NCBI GenBank assembly: GCA_900541555.1
Contig: UQKE01000001.1
Location: forward strand, 1-64,000
Origin: an uncultured Porphyromonadaceae bacterium
Lineage (GTDB): Bacteria > Bacteroidota > Bacteroidia > Bacteroidales > Muribaculaceae
Length of the DNA: 64,000 bases
Reading direction: 5' to 3'
Shown: positions 43,625 to 51,051 of the stretch, one piece after another
How positions within the stretch are numbered: the stretch's first letter is position 1
How the letters are laid out: every line of letters starts with the position of its first letter
The notes under the pieces: generated by a model
The model's input: only the letters and a program-made list of their open reading frames with translations
The model's database searches: none
What the model was told of the DNA's origin: nothing
Program-made: the position numbers and the translations under genes

Positions 43625-44491
43625 ATGGACGGGCACACATTGGGACAAACTGTCAGCGACATCCGGCAACAATTGTCCGGAAAATATTCTGAACGGGAGG
43701 CAAATGCTTTCATTCGCATCATTTTCCGGAATTTGATGCATTATGAACCTGTCGATATATTGCTCCGCAAAGATAGCATTTTGCCAGATTTTATATGTAA
43801 CAAAACATGGCAAGTAGTCGGAGAACTGTTGAAAAATCGACCGATTCAATATATTTTCGGACAAACCTATTTTTGCGGGCATATTTTTAACGTAAATGAA
43901 TCGACGCTTATTCCCCGACCGGAAACGGAAGAACTTGTCGACATGATTGTCGATGAAAATCGCGAACGAAAAGATTTGAAAGTGCTAGATGCAGGCACCG
44001 GAAGCGGCTGTATTGCCATATCGCTTGCCTTGGCGTTGAAATTTGCGCATGTAAGGGGCATTGATTGTTCGGAAAACGCGTTGGCGGTTGCCCGTGGGAA
44101 TGCGGAAAAACTGAAAGTTGAAGTAGATTTCGAGCGTTGTGACATTTTGTCGTTGAAAGGCGATGCGGGGCGATATGACATTATTGTGAGCAATCCGCCT
44201 TATATCGCGGAAGAAGAAAAACGGGACATGGAGTGCAATGTGCTTGATTATGAGCCGCCGGAAGCGTTGTTTGTGCCTGATGACAATCCATTGCTGTTTT
44301 ATAGGGCGTTGGCTGTTTATGGCTGTGAGGCATTGACGGTCGGGGGAAAAATATATTTTGAGATCAACAGCCGGTTTCCTGATGAAATGTGCCGATTGTT
44401 GTCGAGCTTGGATTATTCGGAAATCGAAACTCGTCGGGATATAAGCGGAAAAGTCCGTTTTGTACGTGCAGCGAAAGGAGGCAAAGCATGA
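43625..44491 (+). CDS. prmC: Peptide chain release factor N5-glutamine methyltransferase
   Basis: A 288-residue SAM-dependent methyltransferase that modifies the GGQ motif of release factors. Signatures: ESTLIPRPETEELVDMI, VLDAGTGSGCIAISLA (SAM loop) and IVSNPPYIAEEE (catalytic NPPY). The N-terminal helical domain is present. I prefer the ATG at 43625, as in homologues, over 43583 (14 extra residues). It overlaps recX by 4 bases (ATGA), and recX overlaps comF the same way. Confidence 0.92.
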   Translation: MDGHTLGQTVSDIRQQLSGKYSEREANAFIRIIFRNLMHYEPVDILLRKDSILPDFICNKTWQVVGELLKNRPIQYIFGQTYFCGHIFNVNESTLIPRPETEELVDMIVDENRERKDLKVLDAGTGSGCIAISLALALKFAHVRGIDCSENALAVARGNAEKLKVEVDFERCDILSLKGDAGRYDIIVSNPPYIAEEEKRDMECNVLDYEPPEALFVPDDNPLLFYRALAVYGCEALTVGGKIYFEINSRFPDEMCRLLSSLDYSEIETRRDISGKVRFVRAAKGGKA

Positions 44492-45006
44492 AAGCGAAAA
44501 AGGAGCTTTCCTACGAAGAAGCATTGAGCAAGGCGGCAGATTATTGCGCGCGTTCGGAACGGTCGCGCAATGAAGTTTTGCAAAAAATGTTTTGTTGGGG
44601 AGTTGCTGCGCCGGACGCGGCACGCATTGCCGATTGGCTGGAAGAAAAAAAGTTTATCGACGAAGAACGATATGCCAAAGCTTTCGTCAACGATAAATAT
44701 CGGTTTGATTGTTGGGGAAAGAAAAAAATACGGTATGCGTTACGGCGGAATGGCATTCCTGAGCATATCGCGGATTTGGCGCTTGAAGAAATCGATGAGT
44801 CGGAATATGTCGGGAATTTGCGCAAACTGTTGGAAACGAAGTGCCGCACGATTGGCAACGGCAGCGATCCGTATAAAATGAAAAACACGTTATTCCGCTT
44901 GGCTTTGTCGCGTGGATTTGAAACGCGATTTGTCGCTCCGATAATTTCCGAATTGGTGTCGGGCGCGGACGATTTTGACGAAACGACAATTGAGGAAACA
45001 GTATGA
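44488..45006 (+). CDS. recX: RecX-family regulatory protein
   Basis: A 172-residue helical protein with three RecX-type repeats: EALSKAADYCARSERSRNEV, IADWLEEKKFIDEERYAKAFV then YRFDCWGKKKIRYALRRNGI, and a third weaker one. RecX binds and restrains RecA filaments. The start at 44488 overlaps the prmC stop (ATGA); further upstream the frame is open but overlaps prmC. recA is not nearby. Confidence 0.85.
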   Translation: MKAKKELSYEEALSKAADYCARSERSRNEVLQKMFCWGVAAPDAARIADWLEEKKFIDEERYAKAFVNDKYRFDCWGKKKIRYALRRNGIPEHIADLALEEIDESEYVGNLRKLLETKCRTIGNGSDPYKMKNTLFRLALSRGFETRFVAPIISELVSGADDFDETTIEETV

Positions 45007-45710
45007 AATCGTTGAAGGCTTTGGCGGAGGGAATTGCCGATTTGTTTTTTCCGGCATGTTGCCCTGTGTGTGGGCGGCATTTGGTGCAGGGAGAAGAAGG
45101 CATTTGTTTGCACTGCCTTGCGGATATGCCTCGTTTGCGATTTTCTGAACATGGGGGCAATTCGGAAGTGGAGAAATTGTTCTTAGGAAGCAGGATCGTG
45201 GAATCCGCAGTGTCGATGTTTCGGTATGGAAGGCTGAGCCCGTATTCGGAGATTCTGAAAGATGTGAAATATCGCAATGTTCCAATGTTGGCAAAGACGT
45301 TGGGGAAATGCTTTGCAAGAGAGATTGCCGAAACGGATTTTTTTGCCGATATGGATGTGATTGTGCCGGTCCCTCTTTACAAGCGGAAAATGAATAAGCG
45401 GGGATATAATCAGAGCCGGTTTTTTGCAGATGGGTTGTCGGAAAAATCGGGATTGCCCGTTGCTGAAAACTTGTTGATGGCAGTCAGAGACCATGGTTCG
45501 CAGACGTTTCTTGGCACAGATGCCCGCCGGCGCAATGTCGAGGGCGTGTTTTCCGCAAACAAGGAAGCGCAAGGGAAGAATATAATTTTGGCAGACGATG
45601 TGATAACAACCGGCTCGACATTGCTGGCTTGTTGCGACGCATTGCAGAAAATAGGCGTTGCCAAAGTGAAAATCATCTCGTTGGCTTTTGCAAACATGAC
45701 TAACGATTGA
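45003..45710 (+). CDS. comF: ComF family phosphoribosyltransferase-like protein
   Basis: A 235-residue protein. The N-terminus has a zinc-ribbon-like pair CCPVCGRHL and CLHCLADMP, and the C-terminus has a PRTase-type loop NIILADDVITTGSTLLACCDAL. VIVPVPLYKRKMNKRGYNQSRFFADGLS is the ComF block. The family is linked to DNA uptake or DNA repair in naturally competent species; in Bacteroidota the role is unproved. It starts at ATGA shared with recX and ends the operon. Confidence 0.87.
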   Translation: MKSLKALAEGIADLFFPACCPVCGRHLVQGEEGICLHCLADMPRLRFSEHGGNSEVEKLFLGSRIVESAVSMFRYGRLSPYSEILKDVKYRNVPMLAKTLGKCFAREIAETDFFADMDVIVPVPLYKRKMNKRGYNQSRFFADGLSEKSGLPVAENLLMAVRDHGSQTFLGTDARRRNVEGVFSANKEAQGKNIILADDVITTGSTLLACCDALQKIGVAKVKIISLAFANMTND

Positions 45711-45779
45711 GGACGAATTTGAAAAGATTTTTTTTGAGGAAATATTTGGAGGCATTTATAATTTTTTAAATATAAGTCT

Positions 45780-45787
45780 TATCTTTG
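45780..45787 (+). promoter_or_regulatory. Putative -7 box of pyrE
   Basis: TATCTTTG. A TTTA at 45755-45758 is 21 bases upstream as a weak -33. Transcription would start near 45793, at the 5' arm of the leader structure. Confidence 0.5.
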
Positions 45788-45791
45788 CACA

Positions 45792-45880
45792 TAAATCTGC
45801 CTCTCGGCATAATTGCCTAACAAGCGTGGCGTTGCGGAGAATCAGATTTAAAGAGAAGGATGAACTTTTTAGGTTTTCTC
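45792..45880 (+). ncRNA. Structured leader of pyrE (candidate cis-regulatory RNA)
   Basis: TAAATCTG (45792-45799) pairs perfectly with CAGATTTA (45843-45850). Inside, TCTC (45802-45805) pairs with GAGA (45837-45840), and two hairpins follow: GGCA-TAAT-TGCC (45806-45817) and CAAGCG-TGG-CGTTG (45821-45834, one bulge). This is a three-way junction. A further weak stem GAGAA/TTCTC (45853-45857, 45876-45880) precedes the ATG by 16 bases. No match to a known riboswitch was recognised. Confidence 0.45.
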
Positions 45881-45896
45881 AATTAAATATTCCGAC

Positions 45897-46547
45897 ATGA
45901 AACAAGTAGATCGTATCTTAGCAGAAAAGTTACTTAAAATCAGTGCAATCAAGCTGCAACCGGAAAATCCTTTTACATGGTCGTCCGGATGGAACTCGCC
46001 TATATATACAGATAATCGCAAGACATTGTCATATCCGGAAGTGCGTAATTTTATAAAAGTGGAATTAAGCCGCCTTGTCATGGAAAATTTTCCGGACACG
46101 GAGGTTGTGGCAGGCGTGGCAACGGGCGCGATTGCGCAAGGAGCATTGGTGTCGGACACATTGGGTGTCCCTTATATTTATGTGCGGTCTACGCCCAAAG
46201 ACCATGGCTTGGAAAATTTGATTGAAGGCAATTTGAAGCCCGGGCAAAAGGTAGTGGTGGTGGAAGACCTCGTTTCGACAGGCGGAAGCAGCCTGAAAGC
46301 GGTGGAAGCCATTCGGAATGCCGGCGCCGAAGTTGTCGGAATGGTTGCAATCTTCACGTATCAATTCCCCGTTGCTGCAGAAAATTTCAAAAAAGCGAAA
46401 GTGCGGTTGCACACGTTGAGCAACTACACCACAATGCTGGAATCTGCATTGGAGATCAACTACATAAAGCCGACAGATCTTGAAACGTTGAAGCAATGGC
46501 GTGAAGATCCGGAAAATTGGACGCCGAATCCTGTTATCGATGAATAA
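45897..46547 (+). CDS. pyrE: Orotate phosphoribosyltransferase
   Basis: A 216-residue PRTase of pyrimidine synthesis (orotate + PRPP to OMP). Signatures: FTWSSGWNSPIYTDNRK (about 22-38), VVAGVATGAIAQGALVSDTLGVPYIYVRSTPKDHG, and the PRPP loop VVVVEDLVSTGGSSL. Length is typical. The leader before it is long and structured. It is followed 2 bases later by an SRPBCC gene. carA-carB, earlier in the same pathway, lie 11 kb away. Confidence 0.95.
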   Translation: MKQVDRILAEKLLKISAIKLQPENPFTWSSGWNSPIYTDNRKTLSYPEVRNFIKVELSRLVMENFPDTEVVAGVATGAIAQGALVSDTLGVPYIYVRSTPKDHGLENLIEGNLKPGQKVVVVEDLVSTGGSSLKAVEAIRNAGAEVVGMVAIFTYQFPVAAENFKKAKVRLHTLSNYTTMLESALEINYIKPTDLETLKQWREDPENWTPNPVIDE

Positions 46548-46549
46548 TT

Positions 46550-46978
46550 ATGACTACGTTTAAGAGTACCGAACGAATAGTTCGAGCAGCGAGAAGCAAA
46601 ATGTATCGCCGCTTGTCGGATCCGGCGAATTTTCAGAAAGCGACCGACGGATTGCCGGAAGAATTGAAGCATCAAGCCGGCGATATTCGCGTGGACGGCG
46701 ATACCATCACGTTGAATGCGAAATCGGTAGGCGATATATCTTTCCGCATGGAGCGAGGTGTGGAAAACGAGCGAGTGCATTTGGCGTCGATCTCATCGCC
46801 CCTTCCGTTTGGAATCGACATTTTGTTGGCCGACGGTTCGGAGCCTGAAACGACGAATGCACATGTGGAAATTTCCATTGACTTGAATCCAATCATTAAG
46901 TCGATGTTGGCAAAGCCTATGCAAATGGTGGCGGAAAAGTTTGCTGATTTGATAGCAACGCTTCCTTACGAAGAATAA
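46550..46978 (+). CDS. SRPBCC-like protein
   Basis: A 142-residue protein, 2 bases after pyrE and ending at a terminator. The pattern (FKSTERIVRAARSKMYRRLSD at the start, alternating strands, a final helix KPMQMVAEKFADLIATLPY) suits the START/SRPBCC ligand-binding fold with a hydrophobic cavity. No signal peptide. It is commonly found with pyrE in Bacteroidales; ligand and function are unknown. Confidence 0.75.
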   Translation: MTTFKSTERIVRAARSKMYRRLSDPANFQKATDGLPEELKHQAGDIRVDGDTITLNAKSVGDISFRMERGVENERVHLASISSPLPFGIDILLADGSEPETTNAHVEISIDLNPIIKSMLAKPMQMVAEKFADLIATLPYEE

Positions 46979-47003
46979 AAAGGTCTGCAAATTGAGAAAA
47001 GAC

Positions 47004-47040
47004 AAGATGCCGGAGATTTTTATGTTTCCGGCATCTTTTA
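47004..47040. terminator. Bidirectional terminator between SRPBCC gene and the 47-53 kb cluster
   Basis: AAGATGCCGGA (47004-47014) and TCCGGCATCTT (47027-47037) form an 11-bp stem with a 12-base loop and T-rich flanks on both strands, between convergent genes. Confidence 0.8.
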
Positions 47041-48498
47041 TTAATCGAATCGATACACTTTCGGGTTGATATTTCTAAAATCGGGCATGCACATGCCCGC
47101 GTCGGCTCCTTCGAATGTCGGGTCGGCCACAAAGTATTTTTTGCCGTCGACCATGTAGTAAGTGCCGGTTGCCGAACTGTCGGAAAGGCATACAGCTGTG
47201 CCGATATGTCCCGGATATTCAACCAGCAGGCATTCGAGATTGAGCACATTTCGAATCAGCATGCCAAAAAATATCGCGCGGTCTTCGCAGTCGTTCCGTT
47301 TGTATAAAATCGACTCTTCGGGAAATAGCGGTTTTTCAAATCCAAATTGCTTGTCGTCGGTTTGGTAGTTGAAGGCTTTTTGTACGAAATGCAACAACGT
47401 ATTGACAGCCGTCATTTCGTCCATTTCTGCAACTTGCATTTTCAATTGTCGCGCAATGTCGTTTCTTAACTCCGGTTGCAATTCGGATTTCGTGTAGTCG
47501 ACTACGGGGAGTTGCGGATAGTCGGAAAGAATTTCTCGCAAGTTGGCATCTGCTTTGCCGGTTATGGTTATGCCGGCGCCGGAAAGCCGGAAATCTTCCG
47601 GTTTCTCGACAAGCATTGGCGGTTGCGAAAATATAGGGTTGAAACTGTATCCTGTGTTTTTGTCGTAGGGGAGAGAATAGGTTTGAATTGTTCCTGTGAT
47701 GGTTTTTGCTGCCGATGCAGAGTCGAAAAAAATTGAAAAGCGCTTTCCGTCGAGCTCCAAATAGCTGCGGGCGTATATGGTAGTCGTGAACGGCATTAAC
47801 AGAGTCAATCCGTCATCGTATAATGCAAGGCGGATGTCATAGCCGATATTGCACAAAAGGTATTGGATAATGGCAATGCGCGTGTCGGATGCTTGCCGTG
47901 CAGGGAATAGCGTTTCGGCATACGCTTGTGCAAGTTTAAATGCCAACCAGTCGTTTAAGTCGTATTTTCGGATGGCGTTTTTTAGCAAATCTATTGCGCT
48001 TTGCGCAGAAGCGTTGTCGTTCAAGTCCCTCCAATAATTGGCAACATTGTTGTTGCTTGTGTTTGAAATGGGATGAATGTCGATGAGAGGAAGGTTGATG
48101 TTGGTTCCAAAAAAGTCGACAGATGTCATTCTGACCCCCAACGGCGGCATGTTTGGCAACGCTTCGGGCTCGTCCGGACGTTCCGGCTGCGATTCCGGCA
48201 ATGGCGGCTGTTCCGGAGCAGGTGCCGGAATTTGCGTGTCGGGCATTGTAGCGTTTTCCGGCATGGAAGGTTGCCGATCGGGTTTGGGGATATTGTTGCT
48301 ATCCGGAGCCTTGAATATTTGGTAATCGTGCCATGTGTCGCGCAGGAATGATTCGTAGTCGGCCAATATTCCTTGCCTGTAACGGTGGTATCCGGAAAAC
48401 AGGCTGTCGCGGAAGGATTCGAAATCGCGCAATGCGTTCTGAGCGCCGCAAAGCTGTGCGGCACCCAGAATGATTGCGACTGTCAGTTTATATCTCAT
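47041..48498 (-). CDS. Secreted protein with C-terminal transglutaminase-like domain
   Basis: A 485-residue protein with a signal peptide (MRYKLTVAIILGAAQLCGA), a helical segment, a Pro/Glu-rich linker (about 75-115), a middle domain and a C-terminal transglutaminase-like fold. The likely triad is Cys404 (RNDCEDRA), His431 (YPGHIGTAV) and Asp459 (VADPTFEGAD). Proteins of this kind can be peptidases or structural pseudo-enzymes; the complete triad favours an enzyme. Last gene of a four-gene cluster, 9 bases after the gene before it, ending at a terminator. Substrate unknown. Confidence 0.75.
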   Translation of the reverse strand: MRYKLTVAIILGAAQLCGAQNALRDFESFRDSLFSGYHRYRQGILADYESFLRDTWHDYQIFKAPDSNNIPKPDRQPSMPENATMPDTQIPAPAPEQPPLPESQPERPDEPEALPNMPPLGVRMTSVDFFGTNINLPLIDIHPISNTSNNNVANYWRDLNDNASAQSAIDLLKNAIRKYDLNDWLAFKLAQAYAETLFPARQASDTRIAIIQYLLCNIGYDIRLALYDDGLTLLMPFTTTIYARSYLELDGKRFSIFFDSASAAKTITGTIQTYSLPYDKNTGYSFNPIFSQPPMLVEKPEDFRLSGAGITITGKADANLREILSDYPQLPVVDYTKSELQPELRNDIARQLKMQVAEMDEMTAVNTLLHFVQKAFNYQTDDKQFGFEKPLFPEESILYKRNDCEDRAIFFGMLIRNVLNLECLLVEYPGHIGTAVCLSDSSATGTYYMVDGKKYFVADPTFEGADAGMCMPDFRNINPKVYRFD

Positions 48499-48507
48499 TG
48501 CGAGTGT

Positions 48508-49179
48508 TTATTCCGGATTTTCCGGAGAGAACCCTTCTTTTACAAATTCGGAGATTTTATCGGCGTATTGCTGTGCTGCTTGCGATTCGCGCAACGCATT
48601 TTCGTAAGCGCGGATACGAGCTTTTGTGGCTGCATTTTCGCTGACGATAAAGAATATTTGCATGTCGTAAGTGCCATTGTCCTTATCTTCGCGGATGATG
48701 CAGAAACTTTCTTGAAGCTCGTTCTTGATTTCTTTTTCCAACAAGCGTTCGTAGGCTGCATAGAAATGGTCGAATTCGGCGCTTACGTCGTCGGCGTTGG
48801 CGCCGAGATCGGATACGATTCTACCTTTCAGTTTGCTTCCTGCTTGCTGCGCGTAGCTGATATTTGCATTGTTCACAGCTTGTTGCCGGCCGATGTTTCT
48901 CGATTTGAAATTATCGGCGATGCCGACTATCTCATAGGCGTCGTTGTTCGGATCGTAGAGTTTTGTGTAGTGTTCGAGCAACGCGACTTCGAGCGTTTTT
49001 GTCGTTCCGTAGATTTTCCATTTGTTTTTCTCGAATTCTTTCTTTTTGTTTTTGTAGGCCTTTTTAAGCTGCTTCGCCAACTCTTTGTTCAATTCTTTGT
49101 TCAGGTCGTCGTCGGCTTTTGTCGTGTAGACAGGCGCTGCTAAGCATAAAGCTAAACAAATTGCGATTAAGTGTTTCAT
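48508..49179 (-). CDS. Small secreted protein of the PEGA/LPP20 cluster
   Basis: A 223-residue protein with a signal peptide (MKHLIAICLALCLAAPVYTTKA), a Lys/Glu-rich helix (about 25-55), and then NANISYAQQAGSKLKGRIVSDLG, which resembles the LPP20 repeat of the next gene. No catalytic motif is evident. It lies 36 bases after the LPP20-like gene and 9 bases before the transglutaminase-like gene. I do not recognise a named family; it may be a divergent LPP20 relative. Confidence 0.65.
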   Translation of the reverse strand: MKHLIAICLALCLAAPVYTTKADDDLNKELNKELAKQLKKAYKNKKKEFEKNKWKIYGTTKTLEVALLEHYTKLYDPNNDAYEIVGIADNFKSRNIGRQQAVNNANISYAQQAGSKLKGRIVSDLGANADDVSAEFDHFYAAYERLLEKEIKNELQESFCIIREDKDNGTYDMQIFFIVSENAATKARIRAYENALRESQAAQQYADKISEFVKEGFSPENPE

Positions 49180-49215
49180 AATTTTTGGTTTTATAGGTTA
49201 GTATTCAATTGTCGT

Positions 49216-51036
49216 TTAAAAAAATTCAGGTCCGATCAGACCGAAGTCGGGATCGGGTTGCGGTTGCCATGTGCGTACTTTGATGATAGGCGCGTCAGGC
49301 CGATTGAGGTCGACCATGAGAAACAAATATCCGGAATCGCCGTAGTTGGAAGAATAGTAATCTTGTTTGATTTGTATGCAGTAGAGTTCTCCGCCTTTGC
49401 TCATTTTCCGCACGTCGTTGTTTGAAAAGCGAATGTTTATGAACTCTTTCCCAGCGAAACTTCGTCGCAATCGGTCGATGTATTCATCTTTATTCACTCG
49501 CGTGTATCGGACGTATTGGTTGGAGATGAATTGTTCGCTGTTTTCGAGTTCGCGCCCTTTGGGGCGGCGGATGACGCATCCTGAAATGATGACGGCATTG
49601 TCGTCGAAAACTTGTTCGATATAGTCGAGCCGTTTTAGCGCATACGCAGTTTTGTAATTTTCGAGAAAATTCATGATTGCATTTCGTGCCGTCAGGCTCC
49701 ATTCGCCTTTGTTTAAAATGTCGTTTTGTGCGCGATCGCCCAATCCGAATGCGATATAATCGATTTTGTTATCGGAATTGAAAGTGAAAACGACATCTTC
49801 GACAAATGATTTCCTCATGCCGTTGCGGAAGGAAAACGACATGGCGGCGTTTCTGCACACCGTTTTCCCGTCGATTTCAGAGAATTGCAGATTTGCAGAG
49901 TCGAGGATGCGGGCTTTCCCATAATTGATGAGCTTGCGGAACATGTCGGCTCCATTGGGGGTGAAGTATTGTTCGGCGGCGTTGTAGTTTTTTGAAGCGA
50001 TGGCATTCAGCACATTATCCATGATGAGCCGATAGGGCGTTTCGTCGATGGCGGAGGCAATGGAATTTGTTTCTGAAGTCTCTATGGCGGGAACTGCCGC
50101 ATTTTGCTCCGGTTGCGTCGCGTTGACGGCAGCGCCGGAAACTGTGATATACGATTTGCGGAAAGCTTGCCCTTTCACGATGTTGAACACATTTTCTATT
50201 TCATTGTCGATATGGGCCTCGTTTCGATATTCATATTCGCATTTGATGCGGATATTGTCGGTTATCGCGCCGGGGCTCAATTCGATTACGCCCCGTCCGT
50301 CGCGCGCGCTGTAAATATTGCTCCAATTTTGGCCGTCGAAATAGGTGTAGTCGAAGCTGTCGACCGGACGTTTTTTGTATTCGACGGCTATTTCCATGAC
50401 GTTGTTTTCCGTTTTAATCGGACGGATGGATATGTTGTCGAATACTGCATTCATTTGGTTCGGAATCCAATTGATTAATATGTGCGTGCCGCTTTCGTCG
50501 GTATAGGTAGTTTCGTTGGGGCGTTGCAAGGTTTTCAGCAAGCAAAAAGCCCAATAGTAATAGCGCAAGGCATCGTCGATTTTTCCAAGCCGCTCTCCTT
50601 GTTTTGCCAATCCAATCATTTCTTTGATGCGATTTTCGCGCGATTTGAATATTTTGGCTATTTCAGAACGTAGGATATAGCGGCCGATATGGGCATCCGG
50701 CTCGTGGGCGATGACGATTTTTCCGGTATTGGTCAATGTGGCTTGCGAATATGTTTCGACTTTCGAGCGGGCGTAGCTTTCTGAATTGGTTTGCCCGTTT
50801 TGTTGCAATTCGTCTTCGGTTACGGTGAAAGTGCTCGACACATTGACCGATATTTTGCTGATCAAGTCGGCTAATGCGTGCTTGTCGGCTTCCGCATCGC
50901 TTGCTCCCCATCCTTCGCCGTAAAGGTAGAGCGGGCTTTGCTTGATTTCGTCCCAACTGATGGCGCAAAGCGTTTCGCTGCATAGGAGGAGCGTTGCTAT
51001 TGCAAGTGATATATTCAAAAATCTTTTTTTGCTCAT
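49216..51036 (-). CDS. LPP20-like secreted protein
   Basis: A 606-residue exported protein; the signal peptide ends near SETLCA. Next comes an LPP20-type segment (LYLYGEGWGASDAEADKHALADLISKISVNVSS), with the pattern of a repeated helix and strand used in envelope assembly proteins. A middle part (190-290) and a C-terminal half (from about 340) of NTF2-like shape (NVLNAIASKNYNAAEQYFTPNG; IMNFLENYKTAYALKRLDYIEQVFDDNAVII) follow. No enzyme motif. It is preceded by the PEGA gene 15 bases upstream. Confidence 0.72.
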   Translation of the reverse strand: MSKKRFLNISLAIATLLLCSETLCAISWDEIKQSPLYLYGEGWGASDAEADKHALADLISKISVNVSSTFTVTEDELQQNGQTNSESYARSKVETYSQATLTNTGKIVIAHEPDAHIGRYILRSEIAKIFKSRENRIKEMIGLAKQGERLGKIDDALRYYYWAFCLLKTLQRPNETTYTDESGTHILINWIPNQMNAVFDNISIRPIKTENNVMEIAVEYKKRPVDSFDYTYFDGQNWSNIYSARDGRGVIELSPGAITDNIRIKCEYEYRNEAHIDNEIENVFNIVKGQAFRKSYITVSGAAVNATQPEQNAAVPAIETSETNSIASAIDETPYRLIMDNVLNAIASKNYNAAEQYFTPNGADMFRKLINYGKARILDSANLQFSEIDGKTVCRNAAMSFSFRNGMRKSFVEDVVFTFNSDNKIDYIAFGLGDRAQNDILNKGEWSLTARNAIMNFLENYKTAYALKRLDYIEQVFDDNAVIISGCVIRRPKGRELENSEQFISNQYVRYTRVNKDEYIDRLRRSFAGKEFINIRFSNNDVRKMSKGGELYCIQIKQDYYSSNYGDSGYLFLMVDLNRPDAPIIKVRTWQPQPDPDFGLIGPEFF

Positions 51037-51051
51037 ATTCGTACTGTTTGG

